Below are positions 1-12,120 of a stretch of 64,000 bases of DNA, in pieces (position 1 is the stretch's first letter; the number at the start of each line of letters is the position of its first letter). Position numbers and translations under genes: made by a program. The notes beneath the pieces were generated by a model. The model was not told where the DNA came from. It saw nothing but the letters and a program-made list of their open reading frames with translations, and did no database searches. Location of the stretch: contig NC_039493.1 of NCBI RefSeq assembly GCF_003590095.1, forward strand, positions 5,828,001 to 5,892,000. Direction: 5' to 3'. The DNA is from Trichoplusia ni. Taxonomy: Eukaryota; Arthropoda; Insecta; Lepidoptera; Noctuidae.

Positions 1-2674
1 TAAATTGATTTAGGAATCAAGTGTTCGTATCTTCTCACTGCCGTTAGATACCGTCTTCTAGGACATGATATATTTTTACTCGTCAACCATTTACTGGCCA
101 TTTTTTTTTAAAGTGGACCTAACTCGATATGTTAAATAAGAAACAGTCTTCAATTAATAAGTATGTAGTAGTAATGAGTGACATTGAAAAAATATCGACA
201 AAACGCAACTTTTCAAGATGACTTCCTAAAAAGTTACAAAATAAAACCTTTTAAGATTTATCCTATTTGTCTCTACTCTCCTCTTGACAGCGACTGAGTC
301 AATATGTCTCTTAAGAGGGACTTTAAACTAAGTGTGAATAATAAGTCCTAACTAATTAGGTATAGATAAAGATAACAATTACCTAGATAATGAACTTATT
401 CGCGATATCTACCAATGCTATAATAAGGAGGTGTGTTTTTTCGAATACAAGTGCCTTATCAGTGATTACGTAATCTTTGCTGGTGGCATTTTAACAGTCA
501 TAATAAATAGGTATGTTAATAAATAACGTTATCAGCTGAGGTTATCACTAATTACATAATGGCCTAGATAACAAATTCTTGGTTGCTTAGCAACGAAACG
601 AAGTCTTCAAATCAGAGTCTTCTCCAAAAAAAATGGAGACAGTTTTAGGCAAAACGAAAAAAAGACATTTGGGATTTATACTTAAAAAATGCAACTCCTG
701 CAAGCCCGATACTTACGCGTGAGTAAGCCGTAGCCTTTTTTTAAGTAAATAGGAAAGAAAGTACCTATAATCGTAATAGTAAATGTTTTCACTTTTTTTA
801 TTTAAATAAAGCAACGCATGTATCCAATATTCGGCGCCCCCAGTCTTTTCTTTCCTTTACAGGCGAATATAGAAAGACAATATTGTAAGAGATATTATGT
901 TGGTGCACTGCCAATCGGCTTCGTCACGCTTCTTAAACAGCAAGGAGTTCTAACTGTTTGGCACTGTTAAAAAAAATAGAAGGATTTGTTTTTGAAAAAT
1001 CCACGTTTAAACCATTTGTTATCTCATAACTGAGACAGCAACAAGTGGCGCTTTACTGCCGCTTAGACACAACAACTTCCTTTAAAGATAATGATGGCCA
1101 TGGGATGTCTGACTTAAACCAGGAAATGGCACAGTTTAAAGTGTTCCGGAATTAAATATAGAAAAAATCAAACTGGATTAGGATCGGTCAATTTGTTAAA
1201 ACAAACTAATATAAAAAAGAATAAAAAATGAAAATAAATGGTGGTGGTGATTGATAATTCTGTTTTAAAGAAATTGTAATGACAGATTTGTGGCGGGAAC
1301 CATTAAAAAAAACATTGTACCTAAGTACCGTAATTGCGATAGGCCAACAACCGTACATAATCTTTAAACATTTGACAAGTATATAAATATTTGTATTCAA
1401 TGTAAAATCCTTCACAAGGTCATTGCCAAGACAATGAGGAAGCTATTAACTTCAAAATTATTTCCACTTTGTCAATTTATTAGCCTTTTAACTTCAAGAG
1501 TTATAACTACTCAAATAGTAATTATTAATTATCGTAACAAAGTAAACGATGATTAGTATTTCCGATTTTGTTTTGTTTTTGTCTTAGGAAATAATACAAT
1601 ATATAAACCGATTAAGTACCTACGAGTTTGTTTGTTTCGATTTTTTGCGTTTGTATGGATTAGCGAACTCTTAAAAGCTGTGTTCGTTAATTTTTCGATA
1701 GCTGTACATCAGAAGTCTTACGAGTCCGATGTCCTAAAAAGGCTTTATTTTTCTTAATTATCATTTGAAAACTAAAGAACCCTAACTAAAATAGTCTTAA
1801 CTAAGTATAAGTGTAAAATAAGGAAGTAAGAAGTAAGTTTTTCGGCCGACGTTTTAACAGATATAGAGTGTCGGTATCTTTGCTTATAGACAGAAAGTTA
1901 AAATGGCTGAACAGATTTGAAGAAAATGTTCATATGCATTTTGGTGGCACCCTTTATTGTTTAGATACACAAATCAAAAAGCAAAAAAAAAATGATAGGC
2001 GATATCATCTGGGATGAGCATAAATTTGTTATTATAAGTGTAAACTTATAATACTTTGGCATGTAACAATATCATTATGATAGCTGTATTAATTCACCTC
2101 AAATATACACAACATTGTAAACATGTGACGGAAATATGCAAAGGCGTTCAAATGCTTGTGTTTGCGTACGACAGGCGCTTCGCATATATTTGCACTACAC
2201 GTCAGAGATGCCGTGACGTAAGATGTGACGATCGTTTGAAGAATCTACTTTCTTTTGTTTGGGATCTACTTTGAACCAACATACTTGTGTATTGTAATGC
2301 ACTAATGTATTTTAATATCATGAATTATGTTTCAGTCGAAGTTCTGCCTGGTTATATGGACCAATCGTATATATTATGTATCGCTTGAAGGCCTACAACT
2401 GCCTCTTAAAGTAAGCTTGCTGAAAATATACGTAAAGATGTGCATCTAAAAAATCATACCTACTTTAAAAGGTGGTCCCTCTAGATTGTTAACATAGAAA
2501 GTTTTCAACTCAGAGTTTTTAAGATTTTATCGTAGAAAGGGTCTTGAGAAGTGCAATCACATGCACAGACTTACAGCAGACAAGTGTTAAAAAGGGGGGG
2601 GGAATATTAACCAGCTTAGATGGACAGCTTGATCGTTTCCTAAGAGCACTTGTTTTTCTTTGTAGGATTCCCGC
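1..2674. other. AT-rich intergenic DNA
   Basis: AT-rich sequence with poly-A and poly-T runs. Short open frames exist in all frames, but none has a recognisable domain, a coding-like base composition or plausible splice structure. I see no gene, tRNA or clear repeat here. Confidence 0.6.
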
Positions 2675-2840
2675 ATTAAGGAATTTTTACAAAGATTTAA
2701 GTCACACGCACAAAGACAGGCAGACTCACAACAAGCATTCGTAGTTCACACAAACGTTTGTCCTACGTGGGGATCGAAACCGCGATACATTCCTCCAAGT
2801 GGGTTCTCTGCAGTACAGCACGCTGTTACCCATTAAAAAT
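2675..2840 (-). repeat. tRNA-derived SINE, copy 1
   Basis: Read on the minus strand, it contains a polymerase III B-box-like GTTTCGATCCCCACG followed by TAGGACAAACGTTTGTGTGA and a GTGAGTCTGCCTGTCTTTGTG tract. The same order of blocks recurs at 3645-3850 (plus), 4335-4450 (minus) and 23580-23715 (minus), so this is a dispersed family. The B-box plus tRNA-like head points to a tRNA-derived SINE of the type common in moths. The 5' A-box part is degraded. Boundaries are approximate. Confidence 0.65.
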
Positions 2841-3644
2841 CAAATCAACTTATCTTTTAATCTTCAACATAACTTCAACCACGACTTTAAATACCTCACG
2901 TGAAAGCTATCTTAAAGACTCTCAGTACTTCCTTCCATAAAAATATTGTCGTACTTAAGGTCTACGTTAATAAAGATTACTTATTACTCACTTCTAATCT
3001 TACAGTAATTAACATCACTTAACTTTCTTTTACAATTGAAGCTGAGTGTTGATAAGACAGACTGAGATAACGTAAATATAAAATAAAATTACAACATATA
3101 TTTTTAAAATATTGGTGGTTTATCGTTAACAGATAACGAGTAAAGCAGCGGCATAGTATTAGTGTTATTGAATAGTTTTATGCGTACGTGCGTTAGGACT
3201 GTCTGTCAAAATGTGTGGAAACATACTGCGGTATACTTGGTTGGGAGACGTCGACGTTAAAAGTTTTTTGGTACTCTAGAATTTTTAAACCTATTGATCG
3301 GCATGGATGACATTCCATCTAATAATTGACCTATAATTACTGATATTGTAAATGTGAAAGTAATTTTGTCTATCTCTTACGCTTTCACTAATAAAACACT
3401 CGAACGAGTTTCATAAAATGTAATATGAATATAGCTTAAAAGTAAGGATAGAGGATTAGATACTTTTCTTTTACAAAAATATTTAAGATGAATGTTTGAA
3501 ATAACGTAATTTCCACGGGAACTCTATCATATTTATTTTAAAGTGGCAATTATTTTTGGACTTATTACGTCGTTGCCCTAGTTATTTTAATACACTGCTT
3601 CTTACAGCACAATGCGGAAAAGCTCAAAATAATGCACTATTTGT

Positions 3645-3850
3645 CTGCACAGATAGCCGAGTGGTAAAGGTTACGCAAATCACACTGAGCTCGACGTGTC
3701 ACGGGTTCAATCCCCGCGTAGGACAAGCGTTTGTGCTTGTTTGGGTGTCTTTGTGCATCTTCCTCCCCAAGTTTTTGAACCTCACCGCGACACAAGGGTT
3801 AAAATCCTTACTAAGGGTAAATAGAGTTAATAGAGAGTCCTTTTTTTAAT
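3645..3850 (+). repeat. tRNA-derived SINE, copy 2 (best preserved)
   Basis: The head reads like a tRNA, with ATAGCCGAGTGGT (A-box region) at about 3653 and GGGTTCAATCCCCGC (B-box) at about 3704. The family body TAGGACAAGCGTTTGTG and a TGGGTGTCTTTGTGCAT tract follow, then CCGCGACACAAGGGTTAAA and a T-rich end near 3847. It is the only copy in the window with both internal promoter boxes readable. It is not a functional tRNA gene, because the body is not a cloverleaf and the transcript would run into a long unrelated tail. Confidence 0.72.
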
Positions 3851-4334
3851 GAACCACAGTCAAGTACTTCAGAATCAGAACATGTTGACGATTAATACTT
3901 AATTAAATTATATTTTCCCGAAATTACGTAATTAATTTATGAAACAACAATTCCATTGAATTTAACTGATACGTCTGAACCACAAACACATGATTACCCA
4001 AATTAGTATTTCTGTTTATTTTCCTGCAGATGCACACCGAATTTACATAACAAGCATTACGTACACCAGACCTGGCTTTGACCTATAATTTAGTTTACAC
4101 ACGTTTGTGTATAACAAATCAAATTTTATAGTAAACACGTGTAAGGCTACGGACAATTTGAGGGTACAGGTTTGATTTATAATTTCATTCTGTTCAAGTT
4201 TGCAGGGCAAGTCGGTTCTCGCGGTTAATGTAGCTTCTTGAAATCCTTTCTTTCCAATATTATAAATTAATGTTTTTTCTTCATAACGATTTTCATCGGG
4301 AGGCAGTTAAGCTGTGAGGAATTTAATGTTTCTC

Positions 4335-4450
4335 TCTTGGGTTGGTTTCCACAAATATTCAAGCCACGGACTCAGAGCAAGCATTCGTGGATCACACAAA
4401 TGCTGCGAGTATTGAACCCTCATATGAGCATATTGGGTGTTGCAAGATGA
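4335..4450 (-). repeat. tRNA-derived SINE, copy 3 (degraded)
   Basis: The minus strand reads GGGTTCAATACTCGCAGCAT, then TTTGTGTGATCCACGAATGC and CTCTGAGTCCGTGG. These are the B-box and body blocks of the same family as the copies at 2675-2840 and 3645-3850. The B-box has diverged and the A-box head is not recognisable. Confidence 0.55.
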
Positions 4451-5606
4451 TTACATGCTTGCTCGATATTTTTTTAAAGCTAAGCATAGGGATGTGTTGT
4501 AGATGACGTAATTTCTAAGTTATGCAAACAAAGAAAGCGCAAATAAAATCTCTAAAAGAAAAAGTGCACTATCTATAAATTCCTTTCTTTCAACTCTTAA
4601 AGCAATGGAACAATGCTTAAATATTTGTATTGTGTTCACAAACTAGTATTATTAGAACAACCCTTTTAAACATAAAAAGTATTTAAAACCAGAACTGTTT
4701 TATCGCTAAAAGCATTTTTGACGCACCTTCTATAAAAAAATAAACTGATTATACACCGTGATTTTTAGTTGTCTTACAAAAGCAGCCCAGTTCATGTATC
4801 CAATGACTAGAACACGTTCATGATAAAAAAATAGGTATTTATGAGATTTGAAAAAAAAAATGCAATTTTTATTCAATATTATGATGCAATTCGTAGTTTT
4901 TTAGAAACACAGCTCTGTTGCGAGCGCGGTCCGAGCCTTGTAACAATGGTGAAGGGCGCGAGCGGGGGCGTTGTCATCATTTTTAAGAGTATATTTCAGA
5001 TTTCTCTTGTTTAATTTTCTTCGAATTTATTATCTTACAACTTATGTAAATAACTTTATATTCTATTTTACGAAAACTTAAAATGTATCTTAATTAAATA
5101 TCCTTTATCGTAAACAAGCACAACAGGAAAACACTAATCATCACTTAACCACCGTGATTGGCGCCAACGAACATTTTTGACGATAAAATCATTATCACGA
5201 GGAGGCAAAGTTCAGGACCAAACAAATTTTTGACGGAACTTACAACAGACCTCATGACATCAAAATGCTATCTGACACATTTCCTGTAGTTCCTTATTAG
5301 TTATAATTATTTTTAACGAGACTCCACAGAAAGGGGTAAGGATTCATCTGGAAGAAACGTAAAAAATTGTACCTCTTTCCGATGTTTTGATAATATTATG
5401 ACTATCAAAATCGAAATGCTTTTATGAGTAGTACCTACGCCTAAAATAGACAATAAATGCGCTTAAAGTAAGTTTCCAAATCAAATAAAAAATCATAGAA
5501 GTTTGTCCAGAATTCAATGCGCATAAACCCAGCAAATTTTTGTCAAATCCCAATAAAAATAACCACAAAAATTTAGAAAATATAAACACAAATCAACTCT
5601 TCATCT
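4451..5606. other. AT-rich DNA with one GC-rich patch
   Basis: Mostly AT-rich and featureless. A sharp GC-rich patch at about 4917-4974 (GCGAGCGCGGTCCG and GGGCGCGAGCGGGGGCG) stands out from its flanks. It may be the core of a dispersed repeat. I could not assign it to a family, and no second copy is visible in the window. Confidence 0.35.
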
Positions 5607-5792
5607 TCAGCATTCCCGCCTGCACAACTCTACCGTATATTTCTGAACGTTCCTCTGACCATATACAGCCTTCATTAGAAGTGCTCCACTGACCTCAATC
5701 TGTATCCTCGATAGGATTTTGTAAATCTGAGACCTGGGTATGTGCACGCAGCTCGCCGCACCCGTCAATGTTAAAGTATTATCATAGTACCA
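5607..5792 (-). other. candidate coding segment with HTH-like motif
   Basis: The minus strand is open for 61 codons ending at TGA 5609-5607. The peptide contains GAASCVHIPRSQIYKIL, which resembles the recognition part of psq/CENP-B/pogo-type helix-turn-helix domains (AA-x-x-x-x-IPRS-x-IY). There is no upstream ATG in this frame. A second short frame starting with an ATG at 5827 overlaps its beginning in another frame, as a frameshifted remnant would. It could be an isolated last exon, a decayed transposase or transcription-factor fragment, or chance. I do not recognise a specific gene. Confidence 0.25.
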
Positions 5793-5827
5793 TTAATTGG
5801 TATTTCATCAGTTAATAAGTCAGACAT

Positions 5828-8057
5828 TTTGGTGAAAATGTTGTTTTGTGAAAGCATTTTACCGTACCAAGTAACATCGATTTTTGAAAAAGGTTGTCCT
5901 GACCACCTAGATAAGTGATTTTTGTAAAATCCGAAGTAAATAATACTCATTCACGTGATTTTTTGAAAATATTTTTTTCCAAACAATTGAGAAATTGCTA
6001 ACAAAGTTCATTTAAGCGTGGCGTAACGATGCCCAAAATTTCACATGTATAAAGGATAGGAAAACCTTTGGTTTTTGGTGACTCATAATACGTTCTAGAC
6101 AATATACTAACACATAATATTTAAAAAAAAAACAATACGACATTAAAACTTTATTTGCAATGCTTTCCTAGTAATCGTTTTTGACACAAGAAAAAAAGGC
6201 TTTAAAGAAAAATGAATCACGATTAACTTATTAGTAAATAGTCGACGAACAAATCTTTTTCGTCCCTCTCACGCTTATTTCATGCCAGCAGGCACGTCCA
6301 CTGCACAAGATAATATCGATGCACAAACAACATTACTAAATAACTTCGTAGAAATTCTGTCATTTTTTTTATATTTCTTGCTATACTTGATGTAATCGGG
6401 GACGCACCTATATTTATTCACAGAAAAATAATAACGCATCGGTTAGGTGGATGAGTGCACGAGATAAATAATTACTATCTTTAAAACCCATTAAGAAATG
6501 ATGAACTAATTTGAAACTAGTACAAAAATGATTATAGTAAAGTTGGCATTAATAGAATGATAGCAATGAAAGTTTACTACTCATTTTTTAAAAATAAATA
6601 ATGGTATGTTCTCTATTCACAGTACTTGCATAAATAACAAGCATATTTTGTGAGCTGGCAATCTAAAATATGATTCACGCATCATGACTTAGGCTGAAAT
6701 AAGTATCTTACACAAACATCTGAGTCTAGAAATTGTTAAATGAAATCAAACCACATGTCAGATCATCCTATAAACTTACTATACAAAATAATGCAAACCC
6801 TGAAGCACAAAAAAAACAAAAAGATACATTCCTCGAAAATCGTGCGGTAAGTCAAGAAAATAAGATCTATCAAAACAACAACTTTTAGCAGCCGATCAGC
6901 TGATCACATAACTCGTGATTCTTTTACAGTTTGCACAGTTACAATTTGTGTTGTTATTTTTGGCATCGGATATACGAAGCACAAGATATTAAAGGCCCAT
7001 TAAGACGACGCGAGAAAAATCGTATGCTTTGTAATTCATAACGGGGCCACGCCGCTCTGGTAACAAAAATTATACATCATAGCCGGCAATGTATCACAAT
7101 AAGCACGGTACGCACTATGTAGTAATAATCTGTTTGTCTGTCTGGCCGTTAGAGGTCAAGTACGTGATAACGGATTCTTGTCGTACGCAGACTTGTAATT
7201 TACTCATTGTTTTGTGACAAGTTTCAATCAAAAATAAATTGTGGAGCATTCAATAAAACAATGTAGCGATTTGACAGCATTTCAAGTAGGTTTAAACGAG
7301 CAGAAAGAAATTGAATCCTTGTGTCGCGAAGGCTCTCACACATATTTAAGACGAACAGACTCAGATTCGAACCCAGTCAAGTCAGTAAAATCAGTTTAAC
7401 AGTATTTGCAAGCAAGAAGATAGACAGTTGTGAAAGAGAGACGTCACTCTACAGCCCTCAGGACTCCTCTGAGATCTTTTATTCGTTTATTTTAAGGAAA
7501 GTCAACTCAGAAATTTAACTAACCTCAAAAAATCTCTTAGTCGATAACCAAAATACCCACCTCGCACTAAACGCCTATCTTCGGTGTGGTGCTACGTGAT
7601 GTCTACAGCAAAAAGTACAAAAGGAGATCCCATGCGGACGTTCATGACAAATGACGTCATTACTCGTGTCCCCATAAAACGTTTTAAACGAGTCCACGTT
7701 TAACTTTTATTGCTTTTAAACTTAACTTTTTACTACAAATACAATGTATTTACAAACAGATGATTTGGTTTCTGAATAAACAACTTTAAGATTTCTCCTA
7801 AAGTGCTTAAAGCGGTAGTTAGTTATTCTTCTAAAGTGATGTTTGTCTCTAATATGCTATAAAAAGGTTACTATGTAGAAGTCATTATTTCAACATTGCA
7901 GGCATTGGCTGTTGATATTCGTTTATTTCAACCTTCGAGCAGATACACGTGTATGCGGCATCGCCTCACAGACTAAGTTTTATAAAATCTGTATCTACTC
8001 ATGATCGCAATAAATATTTGAAGTTTGACTATATCACCTTTGCTGTCCCTTTTGTCC
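5828..8057. other. AT-rich intergenic DNA
   Basis: AT-rich, with no convincing coding segment. At about 7310-7370 the minus strand reads CTTCGCGACACAAGGAT, the 3' block of the SINE family seen at 3645-3850, so a very decayed SINE tail may lie here. Confidence 0.4.
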
Positions 8058-8090
8058 ATTGATATATTAAGGGTTTTTTAATATATCAAT
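8058..8090. repeat. 13-bp perfect inverted repeat, 7-nt loop
   Basis: ATTGATATATTAA at 8058-8070 is followed by a 7-nt spacer and its exact reverse complement at 8078-8090. The arms are A+T only apart from one G:C pair. In this composition it may be chance or a small cruciform-prone site. Confidence 0.6.
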
Positions 8091-8757
8091 ACCTTTGTCA
8101 TAACAACTGCACTGTGTGATCTGATTTTAAACGCTACAGACGCTCTTGCCGACTACTCTTGACGCTTTATTTAAGACGCAAAATTTTCGTATATATTTAT
8201 TTTGTTATCAACTCGATAAGCTTCTGGTTATCAAGTAAAAAAAGCAATAAAAATGGACGAGTTTTTTATAAAAATATAATGGCATTTAATATTTCAGAAA
8301 ATGTGGTCCCTATAAAGCTTTGACAAGTCTTCAAAGTTAAAAGCTTGATATGAATCAAGACCAGGGGAAAGTACCTCATAATGGAATTCCCGACAACTAA
8401 GTTTATATGCATATAACTAACATAACAAAGAAATTATAAGGTTTTTTTTAATACTAGTCTAATTATTTTTAATTAATTTCCATACTGTTTTGTTCCTTCT
8501 TATCTTTTCATCTAATTACACTGGATTTAGACCAGTATTCCATGTTTTGTAAGGTTGATTATAAATACCAAACAAACTTTAGTAACAACTACCGAAAATC
8601 CTCAAATAAATTAAGAAAATAATAACAAGAACTGATTACGAGTATTACTGACAGTCAATTCATTTAATTTACGAAATAAGCCGATTAGCTGTTGATCTTA
8701 GTTCAAGAGAATATGCTGATAAATGGGTTTATAGTATTATTATGTTAATAACGTCTG

Positions 8758-9145
8758 GGGGCCTACCGCCACGGCTTAAATTAATATTTTTTCGGATACT
8801 TAAAAGAGATGCAGAACTATGCCATGTATAGCGCTGTCACTTCCACAACCATAATTTTATTACTTTGAGACTTGTTGGTAGATCCTTCGATCCTTCATAT
8901 AAGGATATTTTTATCCTGCTGAGAGGATTAAGGCAGATACGTTATTAAAGTCTGTGGTTTTAACACAATCAAGACCAAATATCAGTAATTTTAGCGAGAA
9001 TAAAACAGGTTGCAGAATTCCTACTACCATCTTTTGAAGTAGGTCGGTTCCCTATGTGAAAGAGGGACAGCGCATTACATGCCGTATAGCGGTATCCCGC
9101 TTCCACCCATTCCTTAGGCTTGCAAAGAGGTGATGGTAGGCACCT
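8758..9145. repeat. possible non-autonomous transposon remnant
   Basis: The ends carry an imperfect inverted repeat: GCCTACCGCCA near 8760 against TGATGGTAGGC near 9132. Inside are two partial copies of a block, GTATAGCGCTGTC-ACTTCCAC near 8827 and GTATAGCGGTATCCCGCTTCCAC near 9081. The second block recurs at about 19970-19995, so it belongs to a dispersed family. Boundaries and class are uncertain. Confidence 0.35.
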
Positions 9146-11929
9146 AGTGGTACTTTATTTTGTTTTGTATTCGATTTTATTGATCTCAATCGATCCTTCT
9201 CTGGTATTAATAGGAATAACGAAGATTTCAATTAACTGAAATGTCAAGCTTCGATTCGAAATAAAAGTAATTGTTCCGTAATTCCTTGGAATGCCGGATG
9301 CAATATGCATGTTGAGATGGTGGTTCAACAGCATTTTCTGCGCCCTAATGGAACGTGAACAGTACCTGCCTTTTAAGTGATAGCAGATCCTCATTTGAGT
9401 AAGCAGTTATCTGGGCAACGACACTAATGCCTGAATACGCAGTTACTAACTACGTACCCATTATTTGGTAAGGCGGCGAAATCCTCAGGGGGGAAGCGGG
9501 TTGTGCCAATGTATTCGTAACAGCACAGCAATTCCTTCCCATTTGGCAAAAATTAAATATTTAAAACCTTTTAAAACTTTTTACCTTTATTTTTTCCTTT
9601 GTCAGTCATACAAGAATCAATATTCTAAATTGATAGGAGGATTCCACAATCATTTACGTCATTGGCAAATACACACTAAATCTATGACCACAAGATTACC
9701 CTACATTCGACTAAGAAGTCATGACGTCATCATTTTATGAATTGTTTCGTAGAAAACCTATCGATAAATTACCGTGCATTACGATGATGCATTATCTGGA
9801 AAAAAGTTCGGACGGAGTACTTCCCAATAAAATTGAGTTAAAAATACTGGTATTTCCTATGATGAAATTCAAGAAATTCAATATTAAAAACTAAAACCGA
9901 AAACTAAAGTATTGTTACGGACATTACATTTTTCTGTTGGTTATTTTAAGTTAAGATATTTTTAAATTACTACAGTCTTTATTTACCAAGAAAGCATAAA
10001 ATCAATAAACACAGTGTACCAGTTGCCTGAAATGAGGCTTTTCCAAACCGGACTCTTAATAAGGAATAGGCCACATGACATCCACAAATTCTTAAAGTAA
10101 TATTATAGGCTCCCAGGTGGTGAAGTTTATTTGAGTACTGACGCTTTATATGATGTGAGGTCATAGCGCTGTACTTGACTATGTTTTTATACTTTGCACG
10201 TAATGTAAGCATTGTGGAAAGAATGACACAGCGTTAGCGAGAAACTAACAATTAAATGATAAATCAGTTTTGATTGCTACGTATTTATTGGAAACTACAT
10301 GTAGCTTTCGTCAAGCTTTTAAACATTATCGTTCATTGTTTAAGAAATTTTTTATTTTAACTTCATTTTATACATCAGGAATTCGGAATGTTTTCTAACT
10401 ATAATTGGTAATGAGACGGCGTTGAAAAATGTAAAGTTGCAGATAATCTCTAAGCCCAGATATTCTTTTCAGGAATGAGCGTAACGGAGTAAAATATTGT
10501 ATATCGACTTTTTAAACGGTATCTGCATTTCGTCTAAATGCAGCCTTTCACTGCTTAACTGAACTTATTGGCGACTCTTTATAAGCTTACAGCCAGAGAG
10601 TATATTTACTTCATATTTTTGAATGATAATAATAAAATTAAAAAAATATTTCTGGATGATTAAAAGTGGGAACTGACAGTATATAGACTCTTAGGTATGT
10701 GGAGAAAATGCTAAGTTCCCGTGTTAGAATCATAGTTTACAAATTCATCTTGTTACTCAGATGCCAAAATGCCAATTGCCAATTGTATCTATAAGTATAG
10801 ACGAAACCCGCCAACATGAACAGATTTATATATCTAGAATAGATTAGAAGCCTCTATCTGTGATTCATCTTCAAATTGATCAAAAACACTAATCCCAATT
10901 TTTATTTATCAACTGATGATAGTGATGTCTCATCACTATGACGAATTCGGGTTTGATTTTCTGATACTAATAAATTAAAAACGGCAATCGGCATCTTAAA
11001 TTAAACGGCAATTTATTATTTTACACAATATATAAAAAATACCGCATAACTAGCACGAAGTTAGACGAAAATTGAATGCCAAACAATTATGGGACTTTAT
11101 TTTCATACTATTAAAGTATCTATGTTTTTGAGTTTTGCACTTCATTCTACGTCGGCCTATGCGTCACTCATTAAATTTCGCCTTAAATAGTATCATGCAG
11201 TCTCTATCATCGTAAAGTGCTGTAAAGAGTCGAAAAGACAGCATGGATGTTCACCACAGATCTCACAACCGACCGTGTGTGTGAGCGAATTTGAAGTCAA
11301 GATGTGGAAAAGTTATAGGTACCAAAATTTCCTGGTGTTTCCTGCATCGGTTTTGGGGACATAGTCTCACACCAAAAAAAAACAAAATTCAAGTTCAGGA
11401 AACTAAGTAACACTTTTTGAATGTCAAATTACAATGGACGGCACCCAGATTCGCCCACCCTTAGGCCTTAGGCCATGCAAGCCCACAAGTATAGTATACC
11501 CACGGTTAGAAGATTTTTCAACATTAAAGTCAGAATCGAAGGTGGTCGATATTTGGATATTGAAATGGATATTGGTCATTGATCTCAGAGCAACTTACTC
11601 GCAAACCCACGTGATCTAATCTCGACTTTATCGCTTTTAGTAAAGTCAGGGTGATATCTAAAACCGGTAACAATAGATTTGTATCACAATTGATATACGA
11701 TAATAATAGAGCAATAAGATACAAGAGAGATAGTATGAATTTATTTTTACAAATAACCGATGGTTACGCCCTGTTTCGGAATAAAAAATGAACTAAGTAA
11801 TGATCCAATGGGAGTAAGAACCAGAGAAACAGTTATGTACAAACAAGTTGACATTTTAAGAGAAGAAGTTTACAAACTCTTATAGTCACATCCAGAAAAC
11901 CTTAAGTTTCTGAAAAACATCTGCGCTCT
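9146..11929. other. AT-rich intergenic DNA
   Basis: Low-complexity AT-rich sequence with scattered short open frames that show no domain signature. Nothing further could be supported. Confidence 0.5.
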
Positions 11930-12120
11930 ATCTATTCTGCTGTTATTCCTACATCTTTGACAGTCGTTACAGGTAGTCAGAAGCTTGAAAAAGTCTGACA
12001 AAAGGTTGAGGAGGTCAGATAGGCAGTCGTTCCTAGTAAAACACTGGTACTTAGCTGAAACCGGTTAGACTGGAAGCCGAACCCAACATAGTTGGGAAAA
12101 GGCTAGGCCAATGATGATCT
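11930..12120 (+). repeat. moth dispersed repeat (retroelement 3' end)
   Basis: Contains the blocks GACAGTCGTTACAGGTAGTC, GAGGAGGTCAGATAGGCAGT, CACTGGTACTTAGCTGAA, CCGGTTAGACTGGAAGCCGA and CAACATAGTTGGGAAAAGGC, ending in AATGATGATC. I recognise this order as the 3' portion of a very abundant repeat in noctuid-type moth genomes, probably a non-LTR element tail ending in short GAT repeats. The recognition is from memory; only one copy is visible here. It is the best taxonomic marker in the window. Confidence 0.65.

Noticed and set aside
3645..3740. Possible tRNA gene, since A-box and B-box are present.
   Set aside because: The intervening sequence does not fold as a cloverleaf, there is no acceptor stem, and related copies elsewhere show it is a SINE head.
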